From: Micrococcus lylae NBRC 15355
GTDB lineage: Bacteria > Actinomycetota > Actinomycetes > Actinomycetales > Micrococcaceae
NCBI RefSeq assembly: GCF_001570885.1
Contig: NZ_BCSN01000005.1
Coordinates: 21,154 to 85,153 of the forward strand
DNA: 64,000 nucleotides
Reading direction: 5' to 3'
Shown: positions 8,701 through 15,243 of the stretch, piece after piece
How positions within the stretch are numbered: position 1 is the stretch's first letter
Layout of the letters: each line of letters opens with the position of its first letter
The notes under the pieces: generated by a model
What the model saw: only the letters and a program-made list of their open reading frames with translations
Told to the model about the DNA's origin: nothing
The model's database searches: none
Translations under genes and position numbers: made by a program

Positions 8701-10394
8701 TGGGCTCCAAGGTCTATCCGTGGGTGGCGACCACCCGGCACTCCACCCCGGGCGTCTCCCTGGTCTCCCCGCCGCCGCACCACGACATCTACTCCATCGA
8801 GGACCTGGCGCAGCTGATCCACGACCTGAAGCGCTCCAACCCGAAGGCGCGCGTCCACGTGAAGCTCGTCTCCGAGTCCGGCGTGGGCACCGTGGCCGCG
8901 GGCGTGACCAAGGCGAAGGCCGACGTCGTGCTCATCTCCGGCCACGACGGCGGCACCGGCGCCTCCCCGCTGAACTCCCTCAAGCACGCCGGCACCCCCT
9001 GGGAGCTCGGCCTGGCCGAGGCGCAGCAGACCCTCATGCTCAACGGGCTGCGCGACCGCGTCACCGTGCAGGTGGACGGCCAGCTCAAGACCGGCCGCGA
9101 CGTGGTGGTGGCCGCCCTGCTCGGCGCCGAGGAGTTCGGCTTCGCCACCGCCCCGCTGGTGGTCTCCGGATGCATCATGATGCGCGTCTGCCACCTGGAC
9201 ACCTGCCCGGTGGGCGTGGCCACCCAGAACCCGGAGCTGCGCACGCGGTTCACCGGCAGGCCCGAGTTCGTGGTCAACTTCTTCGAGTACATCGCCCAGG
9301 AGGTGCGCGAGCTGCTCGCCGAGCTCGGCTTCCGGAGCCTGGACGAGGCCATCGGACACCGCGAGCTGCTCGAGGTGGACGAGGCGCTGCGCCACTTCAA
9401 GACCCGCGGCCTCGACCTGTCCGGGGTGCTGGGCTCCGGCGCCGCCGACTCCTTCGACGAGTCCGTGGCCCACCGCCGCACCGGAGGCCAGGACCACGGA
9501 CTCGCCGAGCAGCTGGACAACAGGTGGCTCGAGGCGGTCGCCCCCGCCGTCGAGACCGGCGAGGCGGTGTCCGTGGAGGACACCGTGAAGAACACGGACC
9601 GCTCCGTCGGCACCCTGCTCGGCTACCACGTGACGAGTGCCCGGCTGCAGGACGAGCTGGCCGAGGACACCATCACGGTGTCCCTGACCGGCGAGGCCGG
9701 CCAGTCCTTCGGAGCCTTCATCCCGTCCGGCGTCACCCTGCACCTGGAGGGCGACGCCAATGACTACGTGGGCAAGGGCCTGTCCGGCGGGCGCATCGTG
9801 CTCCGCCCGGACCGCCGCGCCCCGCTGGTGGCGGAGGACAACATCATCGCCGGCAATGTGGTCGGCTACGGCGCCACGAGCGGCGAGATGTTCCTGCGCG
9901 GCCGCGTGGGCGAGCGCTTCCTGGTCCGCAACTCAGGCGCCACGGCGGTGGCCGAGGGCATCGGCGACCACGGGCTGGAGTACATGACCGGCGGCCGAGC
10001 CCTCGTGCTCGGCCCGACCGGCCGCAACGTGGCCGCGGGCATGTCCGGCGGCGTGGCCTGGATCCTGGACCTGGACGAGACGCGGATCAACCCGCTGGCC
10101 GTCAAGGAGTCCGGGCTGCTGCTCGGCGTCCCCGAGGAGGCGGACCGGGAGCAGATCACGCAGCTGCTGCGCCGGCACCACGAGCTCACCGACTCGGCCG
10201 TGGCGGCCGGGATGCTCGAGACGATCGACGGCGGCGACGCCGACGCGGTCGAGGCGCTGTGGCAGCGGTTCACCACGGTGCTGCCCCGGCAGTACGCGGC
10301 CGTGCAGGCCCTGCGCGCCGAGTGCGAAGACAACGGCATGGACCCGGACGGCGACGCCGCCTGGGCTCGGATCCTGGAGGTGACCCGTGGCTGA
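5784..10394 (+). CDS. gltB: Glutamate synthase large (alpha) subunit
   Basis: GltB makes two glutamates from 2-oxoglutarate and glutamine, working with GltD and NADPH in ammonia assimilation. The 1536-residue protein has the full domain order. An N-terminal type-2 amidotransferase follows a 29-residue propeptide whose removal exposes Cys30 (DACGLAV). The central and FMN-binding synthase domains come next (GEGGEDP and GAKPGEGGQL motifs), then the 3Fe-4S cysteines Cys1130, Cys1136 and Cys1141 (CIMMRVCHLDTC), and a C-terminal beta-helix glutamate-synthase domain. The ATG is preceded by AGGAAGG. gltD starts eight bases before the gltB stop, so the two subunits are coupled. Confidence 0.97.
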   Translation: MHDVLDPFLRYSDLPPAQGLYDPANEKDACGLAVVATLRGTPGHDIVEHALTALRALEHRGAVGADEGTGDGAGLITQIPDAFFREVSGIELPAAGEYAAGTAFLPADEERCAAAKAEIGLLAEREGLQVLGWRTVPTDDSVIGDGARSVMPAFEQLFVCRVDDGELDEPGQSLDARAWRLRRRAQTAGVYFPSLSSRTIVYKGMLSTAQLEPFYPDLSDERYTTTLGIVHSRFSTNTFPSWPLAQPFRAIAHNGEINTVKGNRNWMRARQGELRHPLLGEVPEEMFPLVTGHGSDSASFDEVAELLMLAGRPLSHAIMMMVPEAWENHPTMDPARKAFYQYHSMLMEPWDGPAAIAFTDGVQVGSVLDRNGLRPARYWQTEDGLVVLASEVGVLPIDPATVVRKGRVKPGRMFLLDTAQGRIIPDTELKAEIAASQPWAQWVQESLLDLDSLPARERVSHGADSVRLRQRIFGYTLEDLRLLIKPMATTGAEPLGAMGTDTPIAAIAERSRLLFDYFTQSFAQVTNPPLDAIREEQVTSMRTCIGPQANLLAQGQSRTTAIDLPFPVIDNDQLARIAHVRSSDGTRRALKVKGLYRVAGGAEEMRTRIKEICEQVSAAVQRGIAYVILSDRDANAQWAPIPSLLLTSAVHHHLLASASRTRTSLLVEAGDVREVHHVAVLIGYGASAVNPYLAMESAEELVRDGSLPGVTAQQAVANLITGLGKGVQKIMSKMGISTVASYCGAQTFEAVGLSRRFVDRYFTGTSSPMDGVGLAYIASEVEARHADAFPADGNDPRPDAPLDAGGEYQWRREGPPHLFDPETVFRLQHSTRERRYDVFKDYTRRVDDQSAELMTLRGLMRLKTGQRPPVPVAEVEPVESIVTRFSTGAMSYGSISQEAHETLAIAMNRLGARSNSGEGGEDPERLLDPERRSAIKQIASGRFGVTSLYLATASDLQIKMAQGAKPGEGGQLMGSKVYPWVATTRHSTPGVSLVSPPPHHDIYSIEDLAQLIHDLKRSNPKARVHVKLVSESGVGTVAAGVTKAKADVVLISGHDGGTGASPLNSLKHAGTPWELGLAEAQQTLMLNGLRDRVTVQVDGQLKTGRDVVVAALLGAEEFGFATAPLVVSGCIMMRVCHLDTCPVGVATQNPELRTRFTGRPEFVVNFFEYIAQEVRELLAELGFRSLDEAIGHRELLEVDEALRHFKTRGLDLSGVLGSGAADSFDESVAHRRTGGQDHGLAEQLDNRWLEAVAPAVETGEAVSVEDTVKNTDRSVGTLLGYHVTSARLQDELAEDTITVSLTGEAGQSFGAFIPSGVTLHLEGDANDYVGKGLSGGRIVLRPDRRAPLVAEDNIIAGNVVGYGATSGEMFLRGRVGERFLVRNSGATAVAEGIGDHGLEYMTGGRALVLGPTGRNVAAGMSGGVAWILDLDETRINPLAVKESGLLLGVPEEADREQITQLLRRHHELTDSAVAAGMLETIDGGDADAVEALWQRFTTVLPRQYAAVQALRAECEDNGMDPDGDAAWARILEVTRG

Positions 10395-11847
10395 CCCGCG
10401 CGGATTCCTGAACCATCGCGAGCGCCAGGAGCGCCCGACCCGGCCGGTGCCGGTGCGCATCATGGACTACAAGGACGTCTACGTCCGCCAGGACGAGGCG
10501 ATCGTGCGCACGCAGGCCACACGCTGCATGGACTGCGGAGTGCCGTTCTGCCACGCCGGCTGCCCCCTGGGCAACCTGATCCCGGACTGGAACGACCTGG
10601 TGCGCCGCGGCCGCTGGGAGGAGGCGGCCGCGCGCCTGCATGCGACGAACAACTTCCCGGAGATCACCGGGCGCATCTGCCCGGCGCCCTGCGAGTCCTC
10701 GTGCGTGCTCGGCATCAATCAGCCGGCCGTGACCATCAAGCAGGTCGAGGCCTCCATCGCCGAGCAGATCTTCGAGAACGACTGGCTGCCTCCGCACCGG
10801 CCGCACCGCCAGAACGGGCACACGGTGGCCGTCGTCGGCTCGGGCCCGGCCGGCCTGGCCGCCGCCCAGCAGCTCACCCGCGCCGGCTACACGGTCGCCG
10901 TGTACGAGCGCGACGACCGCGTCGGCGGCCTGCTGCGCTACGGCATCCCGGACTTCAAGCTGGAGAAGGACGTCATCGACCGCCGCATCGCCCAGATGGA
11001 GGCCGAGGGCACCCGCTTCCGCACCGGTGTGGAGATCGGCACGGACATCGCCTGGGACGAGCTGAAGGACTCCTTCGACGCGGTCGTGGTGGCCACCGGC
11101 GCCCCGGTCGGCCGCGACCTGCCCATCCCGGGCCGGGGCCTCGAGGGCATCCACCTGGCCATGGACTACCTGGTCCCCGTCAACCGGCGGGTGGCCGGCG
11201 GCGAGCAGGAGCAGATCAGCGCCGAGGGCCGCCACGTGGTCATCCTCGGCGGCGGCGACACCGGCGCCGACTGCATCGGCACCGCCCACCGCCAGGGCGC
11301 CGCCTCGGTCACCACCCTGGCGATCGGCAGGCAGCCGCCGTCGCAGCGCCCGTCCCACCAGCCGTGGCCGACCGTCCCGACCCTGTTCGAGGTCGCCTCG
11401 GCCCACGCCGAGGGCGGCGAGCGGACCTACCTGGCCAGCACCGTCGAGTTCCTCGGGGACGAGCGGGGCCGCGTGCGCGCACTGAAGGTCGCCGAGACCG
11501 AGTACCTGCCGGACGGCTCCCGCTCCCCGAAGGCCGGCACCGAGCACGAGATCCCGGCGGACCTGGTCCTGCTCGCCCTCGGCTTCATCGGCGTGGAGCA
11601 GGAGGCCATCACGGAGCAGACCGGGGTGCAGGTCACGCGCGGCGTGCTCGGCCGCGACGACGCCTTCCAGACCGCCGAGCCGGGTGTCTTCGTCTGCGGC
11701 GACGCCGGCCGCGGCGCCTCCCTGGTGGTCTGGGCCATCGCCGAGGGCCGTGCCACCGCCACAGCCGTGGACGAGTTCCTCACCGGCGAGCCCTCGGACC
11801 TGCCGGCCCCCGTGAAGCCGCGCGACCGCGGCCTCGTCCTCGGCTGA
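10387..11847 (+). CDS. gltD: Glutamate synthase small (beta) subunit, NADPH/FAD protein
   Basis: GltD passes electrons from NADPH through FAD and iron-sulfur clusters to GltB. The 486-residue protein starts at a GTG with GGAGG just upstream, inside the 3' end of gltB. The N-terminal region has two cysteine groups for 4Fe-4S clusters (CMDCGVPFCHAGC and CPAPCESSC). Then comes the FAD-binding GSGPAGLAAA motif at about residues 145-154, and a second nucleotide fold (GGGDTGADC) for NADPH. The C-terminal VCGDAGRGASLVVWAI segment is typical of the family. Length and gene order match the standard bacterial gltBD operon. Confidence 0.96.
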   Translation: MADPRGFLNHRERQERPTRPVPVRIMDYKDVYVRQDEAIVRTQATRCMDCGVPFCHAGCPLGNLIPDWNDLVRRGRWEEAAARLHATNNFPEITGRICPAPCESSCVLGINQPAVTIKQVEASIAEQIFENDWLPPHRPHRQNGHTVAVVGSGPAGLAAAQQLTRAGYTVAVYERDDRVGGLLRYGIPDFKLEKDVIDRRIAQMEAEGTRFRTGVEIGTDIAWDELKDSFDAVVVATGAPVGRDLPIPGRGLEGIHLAMDYLVPVNRRVAGGEQEQISAEGRHVVILGGGDTGADCIGTAHRQGAASVTTLAIGRQPPSQRPSHQPWPTVPTLFEVASAHAEGGERTYLASTVEFLGDERGRVRALKVAETEYLPDGSRSPKAGTEHEIPADLVLLALGFIGVEQEAITEQTGVQVTRGVLGRDDAFQTAEPGVFVCGDAGRGASLVVWAIAEGRATATAVDEFLTGEPSDLPAPVKPRDRGLVLG

Positions 11848-11914
11848 CCCGAGCCCGGCCGTCGGGCTGACCTGGGCCCTTCCGTCCCGGTCCGCCCGCA
11901 GGCCGGCCCCGTCC

Positions 11915-11953
11915 CGACGACGGCCGCGCACCCCCGGCGCGGGGCCGTCGTCG
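11915..11953 (+). terminator. Terminator after gltD
   Basis: An inverted repeat CGACGACGGCC ... GGCCGTCGTCG with an inner GCGC/GCGC extension, followed by a short CCGTCTT tract, lies ~70 bases after the gltD stop. It belongs to the terminator group in this window whose stem begins with CGACGACGGCC. Confidence 0.65.
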
Positions 11954-12016
11954 CCGTCTTCGCCCGCGGCGGAAATCGCCCGGGCGCGGACGGTGCCCCC
12001 TCCGTCCCTCGACTCG

Positions 12017-12022
12017 TAGGCT
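12017..12022 (+). promoter_or_regulatory. -10 box of pyk, apparent leaderless start
   Basis: TAGGCT lies seven bases before the ATG at 12030. Transcription starting ~7 bases after the -10 box would begin on or next to the start codon, and there is no ribosome site. Confidence 0.6.
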
Positions 12023-12029
12023 GGTGCCC

Positions 12030-13514
12030 ATGCGACACGCGAAGATCATCGCCACCTTCGGACCCGCGACCGACTCCGACGACGTGACCCGACGACTCAT
12101 CGAGTCCGGCATCGACGTCGCCCGACTGAACATGAGCCACGGCGACCATGCCATGCACGAGACGACCTACGAGCGGGTCCGCCGCCTCTCCGTCGAGGTG
12201 AAGCACCCGGTGGCGATCTTCGCGGACCTCCAGGGGCCGAAGATCCGCCTCGGCCGCTTCGCCGACGGGCCGCACCAGCTCGAGCAGGGGGACCGCTTCA
12301 CCATCACCACCCGGGACGTGGAGGGCACCGCCGAGATCTGCGGCACCACCCACAAGGGCCTGCCCGGCGATGTGGACCCGGGGGACGTGCTGCTCGTGGA
12401 CGACGGCAGGGTGCGCCTGCGCGCCGTCGAGGTCACCGACACCGACGTGGTCACCGAGGTGGAGGTGGCCGGCCCCGTCAGCAACAACAAGGGCATCAAT
12501 CTGCCGGGGGTGGCCGTCAACGTGCCGGCCCTCTCCGAGAAGGACGAGACCGACCTGCGTTGGGCGCTGCGCACGGGGGTGGACATGATCGCCCTGTCCT
12601 TCGTGCGCGACGCCGCAGACATCGAGCGCGTGCACGAGATCATGGACGAGGAGAACCGCCGCATCCCGGTGATCGCGAAGATCGAGAAGCCGCAGGCGGT
12701 GGAGAACCTGGAATCGATCGTGGACGCCTTCGATGCCGTCATGATCGCCCGCGGAGACCTCGGGGTGGAGCTTCCGCTCGAGGACGTGCCCGTGGTGCAG
12801 AAGCGGGCCATCGAGCTGGCCCGCCGCTGGGCCAAGCCGACCATCGTGGCCACCCAGGTCCTCGAGTCCATGATCGAGAATCCGCGCCCGACCCGCGCCG
12901 AGGCCTCCGACTGCGCCAACGCGGTCCTGGACGGGGCGGACGCCGTCATGCTCTCCGGCGAGACCTCCGTGGGCGCCTACCCGGTGGAGACGGTCCAGAC
13001 CATGGCCCGCATCATCGAGTCGACCGAGACGAACGGCCTGGACCGCATCGACCCGCTGACCGCCCAGCCGCGCACCCGCGGCGGTGCCATCACCCGCGCC
13101 GCGGTGGACATCGCCCACCAGCTGGACATCCCGTTCCTGGCGACCTTCACCCGCACCGGTGACTCGGCCCGCCGCATCTCCCGCCTGCGTCCGAAGCAGC
13201 CGGTGTACGCGTACACGCACGTGGAGCACACCCACAACATCCTCTGCCTCGCCTGGGGCGTGTTCCCCAAGATGGTGCCGTTTGCGGAGACGACGGACGA
13301 GATGACGGGCCAGGTGGACCGCTCCCTGCTCTCCGAGGGCATCGCGAAGGAGGGGCAGTTCGTCATCATCGCGGCCGGCTCGCCCCCGGGCCAGGCCGGC
13401 ACCACCAACACCCTCAAGGTGCACAAGGTGGGCGACCCGCACGACGCCGGCGGCACCCTCGACGACTCGGACCGCGAACCCGTGGGCAAGTGGGAGCTGG
13501 ACCCTCAGGGCTGA
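12030..13514 (+). CDS. pyk: Pyruvate kinase
   Basis: Pyruvate kinase transfers phosphate from phosphoenolpyruvate to ADP, the last step of glycolysis. The 494-residue protein has the expected N-terminal TKIIATFGPA-like start (KIIATFGPA), the substrate segment RLNMSHG, the Mg2+/K+ catalytic signature IPVIAKIEKPQAVENL (about residues 210-225), MIARGDLGVE, and the ATQVLESMIENPRPTRAE stretch. The C-terminal allosteric domain is present. An in-frame GTG two codons upstream is possible, but the ATG is better placed relative to the TAGGCT box. It faces the response-regulator gene, with a strong palindromic terminator between them. Confidence 0.96.
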   Translation: MRHAKIIATFGPATDSDDVTRRLIESGIDVARLNMSHGDHAMHETTYERVRRLSVEVKHPVAIFADLQGPKIRLGRFADGPHQLEQGDRFTITTRDVEGTAEICGTTHKGLPGDVDPGDVLLVDDGRVRLRAVEVTDTDVVTEVEVAGPVSNNKGINLPGVAVNVPALSEKDETDLRWALRTGVDMIALSFVRDAADIERVHEIMDEENRRIPVIAKIEKPQAVENLESIVDAFDAVMIARGDLGVELPLEDVPVVQKRAIELARRWAKPTIVATQVLESMIENPRPTRAEASDCANAVLDGADAVMLSGETSVGAYPVETVQTMARIIESTETNGLDRIDPLTAQPRTRGGAITRAAVDIAHQLDIPFLATFTRTGDSARRISRLRPKQPVYAYTHVEHTHNILCLAWGVFPKMVPFAETTDEMTGQVDRSLLSEGIAKEGQFVIIAAGSPPGQAGTTNTLKVHKVGDPHDAGGTLDDSDREPVGKWELDPQG

Positions 13515-13529
13515 CCGGCTGACAGCACC

Positions 13530-13561
13530 GGGCCCCGACCGGATCGATCCGGTCGGGGCCC
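13530..13561. terminator. Bidirectional palindromic terminator between pyk and the ANTAR regulator
   Basis: A perfect 32-base palindrome with a GGGCCCCGACCGG arm sits between two convergent genes. It would fold into the same hairpin on either strand and probably serves both transcripts. Confidence 0.75.
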
Positions 13562-13605
13562 TGGCGTGCAGGCGACGGCGTTCCTCGCGCGTAGGCGCGG
13601 AGGTC

Positions 13606-14292
13606 TCAGCCCAGCTGGTCCACCACGGTCTGGGCGACCTCACGCATGGTCAGCCGGCGGTCCATGGAGGTCTTCTGGATCCACCGGAAGGCCTCGGGCT
13701 CGCTGAGGTCCATGTGCGACTGCAGCAGGGCCTTGGCGCGCTCGACGAGCTTGCGGGTCTCGAACCGCTCGGTCAGGTCCTTGACCTCCTCTTCGAGGCT
13801 GCGCAGCTCGTCGAACCGGGCGACGGCCAGCTCGATCGCAGGCACCAGGTCCGCCTCGGTGAACGGCTTGACCACGTAGGCCATGGCGCCGGCGGTGCGG
13901 GCGCGCTCCACGAGCTCGCGCTGGGAGAACGCGGTCAGCATCACCACGGGGGCCAGGCGCTCGGAGGCGATCTCCTCGGCGGCGGACAGGCCGTCCATGA
14001 CGGGCATCTTCACGTCCATGACCACCACGTCCGGACGGTGCTCGCGGACGGCGTCGACGGCGGCGCGGCCGTCCCCGGCCTCGGCGACGACCTCGTAGCC
14101 GGCGGCGGTGAGCGACTCGACGATGTCCAAGCGGATGAGGGCCTCGTCCTCGGCGACGACGGCGCGGACCCCGGGCCGGCCGGCGTCACCCGGCGCGGCG
14201 GAGGCCTCGGCGGCGGGGGAGTCCTCGGCGGCGGGGGAGTCCTGGGGGCGGTCTGCGGATTCCGGGGTGTTCGCGGTGTTCGCGGCGGTCAT
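13606..14292 (-). CDS. pdtaR: ANTAR-domain response regulator (PdtaR-like)
   Basis: A 228-residue two-domain regulator. The N-terminal receiver domain has VVVMDVKMPVMDG with its phosphorylatable Asp, the acidic pocket AEDEALIRLD, and the conserved lysine in VVKPF. A linker helix (RFDELRSLEEEV) leads to a C-terminal ANTAR RNA-binding domain (KLVERAKALLQSHMDLSEPEA and W-I-x-K-x-S-M-D-x-R). Proteins of this type bind paired hairpins in mRNA leaders to stop premature termination when phosphorylated. The start at 14292 has AAGGAG ten bases upstream; before the receiver domain is a low-complexity Ala/Ser/Pro/Glu stretch with a repeated DSPAAE unit. No cognate histidine kinase lies in the window. 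The symbol is by family resemblance to Rv1626. Confidence 0.88.
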   Translation of the reverse strand: MTAANTANTPESADRPQDSPAAEDSPAAEASAAPGDAGRPGVRAVVAEDEALIRLDIVESLTAAGYEVVAEAGDGRAAVDAVREHRPDVVVMDVKMPVMDGLSAAEEIASERLAPVVMLTAFSQRELVERARTAGAMAYVVKPFTEADLVPAIELAVARFDELRSLEEEVKDLTERFETRKLVERAKALLQSHMDLSEPEAFRWIQKTSMDRRLTMREVAQTVVDQLG

Positions 14293-14400
14293 CGGGTGAC
14301 GGCTCCTTCTCGGCGCACGGTCCTGGTGCGCCCTACGGCGTCGGCGCACACGGGCGGCGGGCACGCCGACGCGTGACGGTGCGCTGGGGTCTTTCGTCCC

Positions 14401-14406
14401 ACTCTA
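14401..14406 (-). promoter_or_regulatory. -10 box of the ANTAR response regulator
   Basis: TAGAGT on the minus strand, about 110 bases before the ATG at 14292. The ~100-base leader contains a GGCGTCGGC / GCCGACGCG inverted repeat (about 14339-14373) that could fold. There is no clear -35. Confidence 0.45.
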
Positions 14407-14460
14407 GTCGCGCTGCCACCGCGCCCGTTCGCGACGGTCCGGCGGCCGCGCACGCGCTGG

Positions 14461-14466
14461 TACTGT
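14461..14466 (+). promoter_or_regulatory. -10 box of tRNA-Leu
   Basis: TACTGT, 28 bases before the mature 5' end of the tRNA, in the expected place for a tRNA promoter. The -35 is not obvious. Confidence 0.45.
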
Positions 14467-14494
14467 GGAGTCCTCCACGCCGCCGCGTGGCCGC

Positions 14495-14576
14495 GCCCGA
14501 ATGGTGGAATCGGTAGACACGCCGCACTCAAAATGCGGTATCGAGAGATGTGTGGGTTCGAGTCCCACTTCGGGCA
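14495..14576 (+). tRNA. tRNA-Leu (CAA anticodon)
   Basis: An 82-base class II tRNA. The acceptor stem GCCCGAA pairs with TTCGGGC, the discriminator base is A, and the anticodon stem CCGCA/TGCGG encloses the loop CTCAAAA with anticodon CAA at 14529-14531. There is a long variable arm (around 14539-14551) and a T-arm with GGTTCGAGTCC. No CCA is encoded, so it must be added enzymatically. It decodes UUG, an uncommon leucine codon in this GC-rich sequence. Confidence 0.97.
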
Positions 14577-14612
14577 CGGGCCCTCCCCGTCCTCAAGGGG
14601 AGCCATGGCCGC

Positions 14613-14640
14613 GGCCGCCCATCCGGCAGGGTGGGCGGCC
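14613..14640 (-). terminator. Terminator for the thioesterase gene (may also stop the tRNA transcript)
   Basis: An 11-bp inverted repeat (GGCCGCCCATC / GGTGGGCGGCC, one wobble) with a six-base loop. Read on the minus strand the stem is led by ACGACGACGGCC, as in other terminators here. Confidence 0.65.
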
Positions 14641-14672
14641 GTCGTCGTGGGACCGGCGGGCGCAGCCCGGCG

Positions 14673-15203
14673 TCAGCGCGGCTGCAGGACCATGTTGGTC
14701 ATGCGGACGGTGGACAGGCGCCGCCCCTGCTCGTCCGAGACCACGATCTCGTGGCTGGTCAGCGTGCGGCCCAGGGAGATCGCGGTGCAGACGGCGCGGA
14801 CGGTGCCGGAGGTCACGGCACGGTGGTGCGTGGCACCGATCTCGATGCCGACCACGTTCAGGTCCGGGCCGGCGTGGACCTTCGCGGCCACGGACCCGAG
14901 GGTCTCGCCGAGGACCAGGTGGGCGCCGCCGTGCAGCAGGCCGACCGGCTGCTCGTTGCCGGCCACGGGCATGGTGGCGACGATCCGCTCGGCCGAGACC
15001 TCCTCGAACACGATGCCCATCTTCACGGCCAGCGGGCTGATGCCCGCACTGCCGAGGGCCTTCCTCATGCCTTCGGGGATGCCGGCGGCCTCGGCGAGGT
15101 GCTCGACCTGCTCGGGGGAGAACTCGGGGGTGACGCCGGGGTGGAAGCAGAAGCCGGACAGCGGATGGGCGGCGTCGGCCGTGGCGCGCGTGTTGTCGGT
15201 CAT
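14673..15203 (-). CDS. Hotdog-fold thioesterase (PaaI-type)
   Basis: A 176-residue protein carrying the hotdog thioesterase pattern GLLHGGAHLVLGETLGS (about residues 97-113), where the HGG loop and the downstream acidic residue bind and activate the acyl-CoA thioester. The C-terminal RTLTSHEIVVSDEQGRRLSTVRMT strand region is normal for this family. It likely hydrolyses an acyl-CoA, possibly a phenylacetyl- or hydroxybenzoyl-type substrate, but specificity cannot be read from sequence. It is transcribed divergently from polA with only 40 bases between the starts, so the two share a promoter region. Confidence 0.85.
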   Translation of the reverse strand: MTDNTRATADAAHPLSGFCFHPGVTPEFSPEQVEHLAEAAGIPEGMRKALGSAGISPLAVKMGIVFEEVSAERIVATMPVAGNEQPVGLLHGGAHLVLGETLGSVAAKVHAGPDLNVVGIEIGATHHRAVTSGTVRAVCTAISLGRTLTSHEIVVSDEQGRRLSTVRMTNMVLQPR

Positions 15204-15209
15204 GGCCAC

Positions 15210-15215
15210 TAGGCT
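15210..15215 (+). promoter_or_regulatory. -10 box of polA in a divergent promoter region
   Basis: TAGGCT, 28 bases before the polA ATG, leaving a ~20-base leader with GAGAGGAG as ribosome site. The overlapping minus-strand word AAGCCT lies seven bases from the thioesterase ATG, so the two promoters may physically overlap. Confidence 0.5.
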
Positions 15216-15243
15216 TGCACAGTCAGCCCTCGAGAGGAGCATC

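Noticed and set aside
8082..9743. A 553-codon minus-strand frame opposite gltB
   Set aside because: Antisense shadow of a fully recognisable glutamate synthase; no motifs.
13530..13561. The perfect 32-base palindrome as a recombination or origin site
   Set aside because: It occurs once, between convergent gene ends, and is followed by no repeat; a bidirectional terminator explains it.
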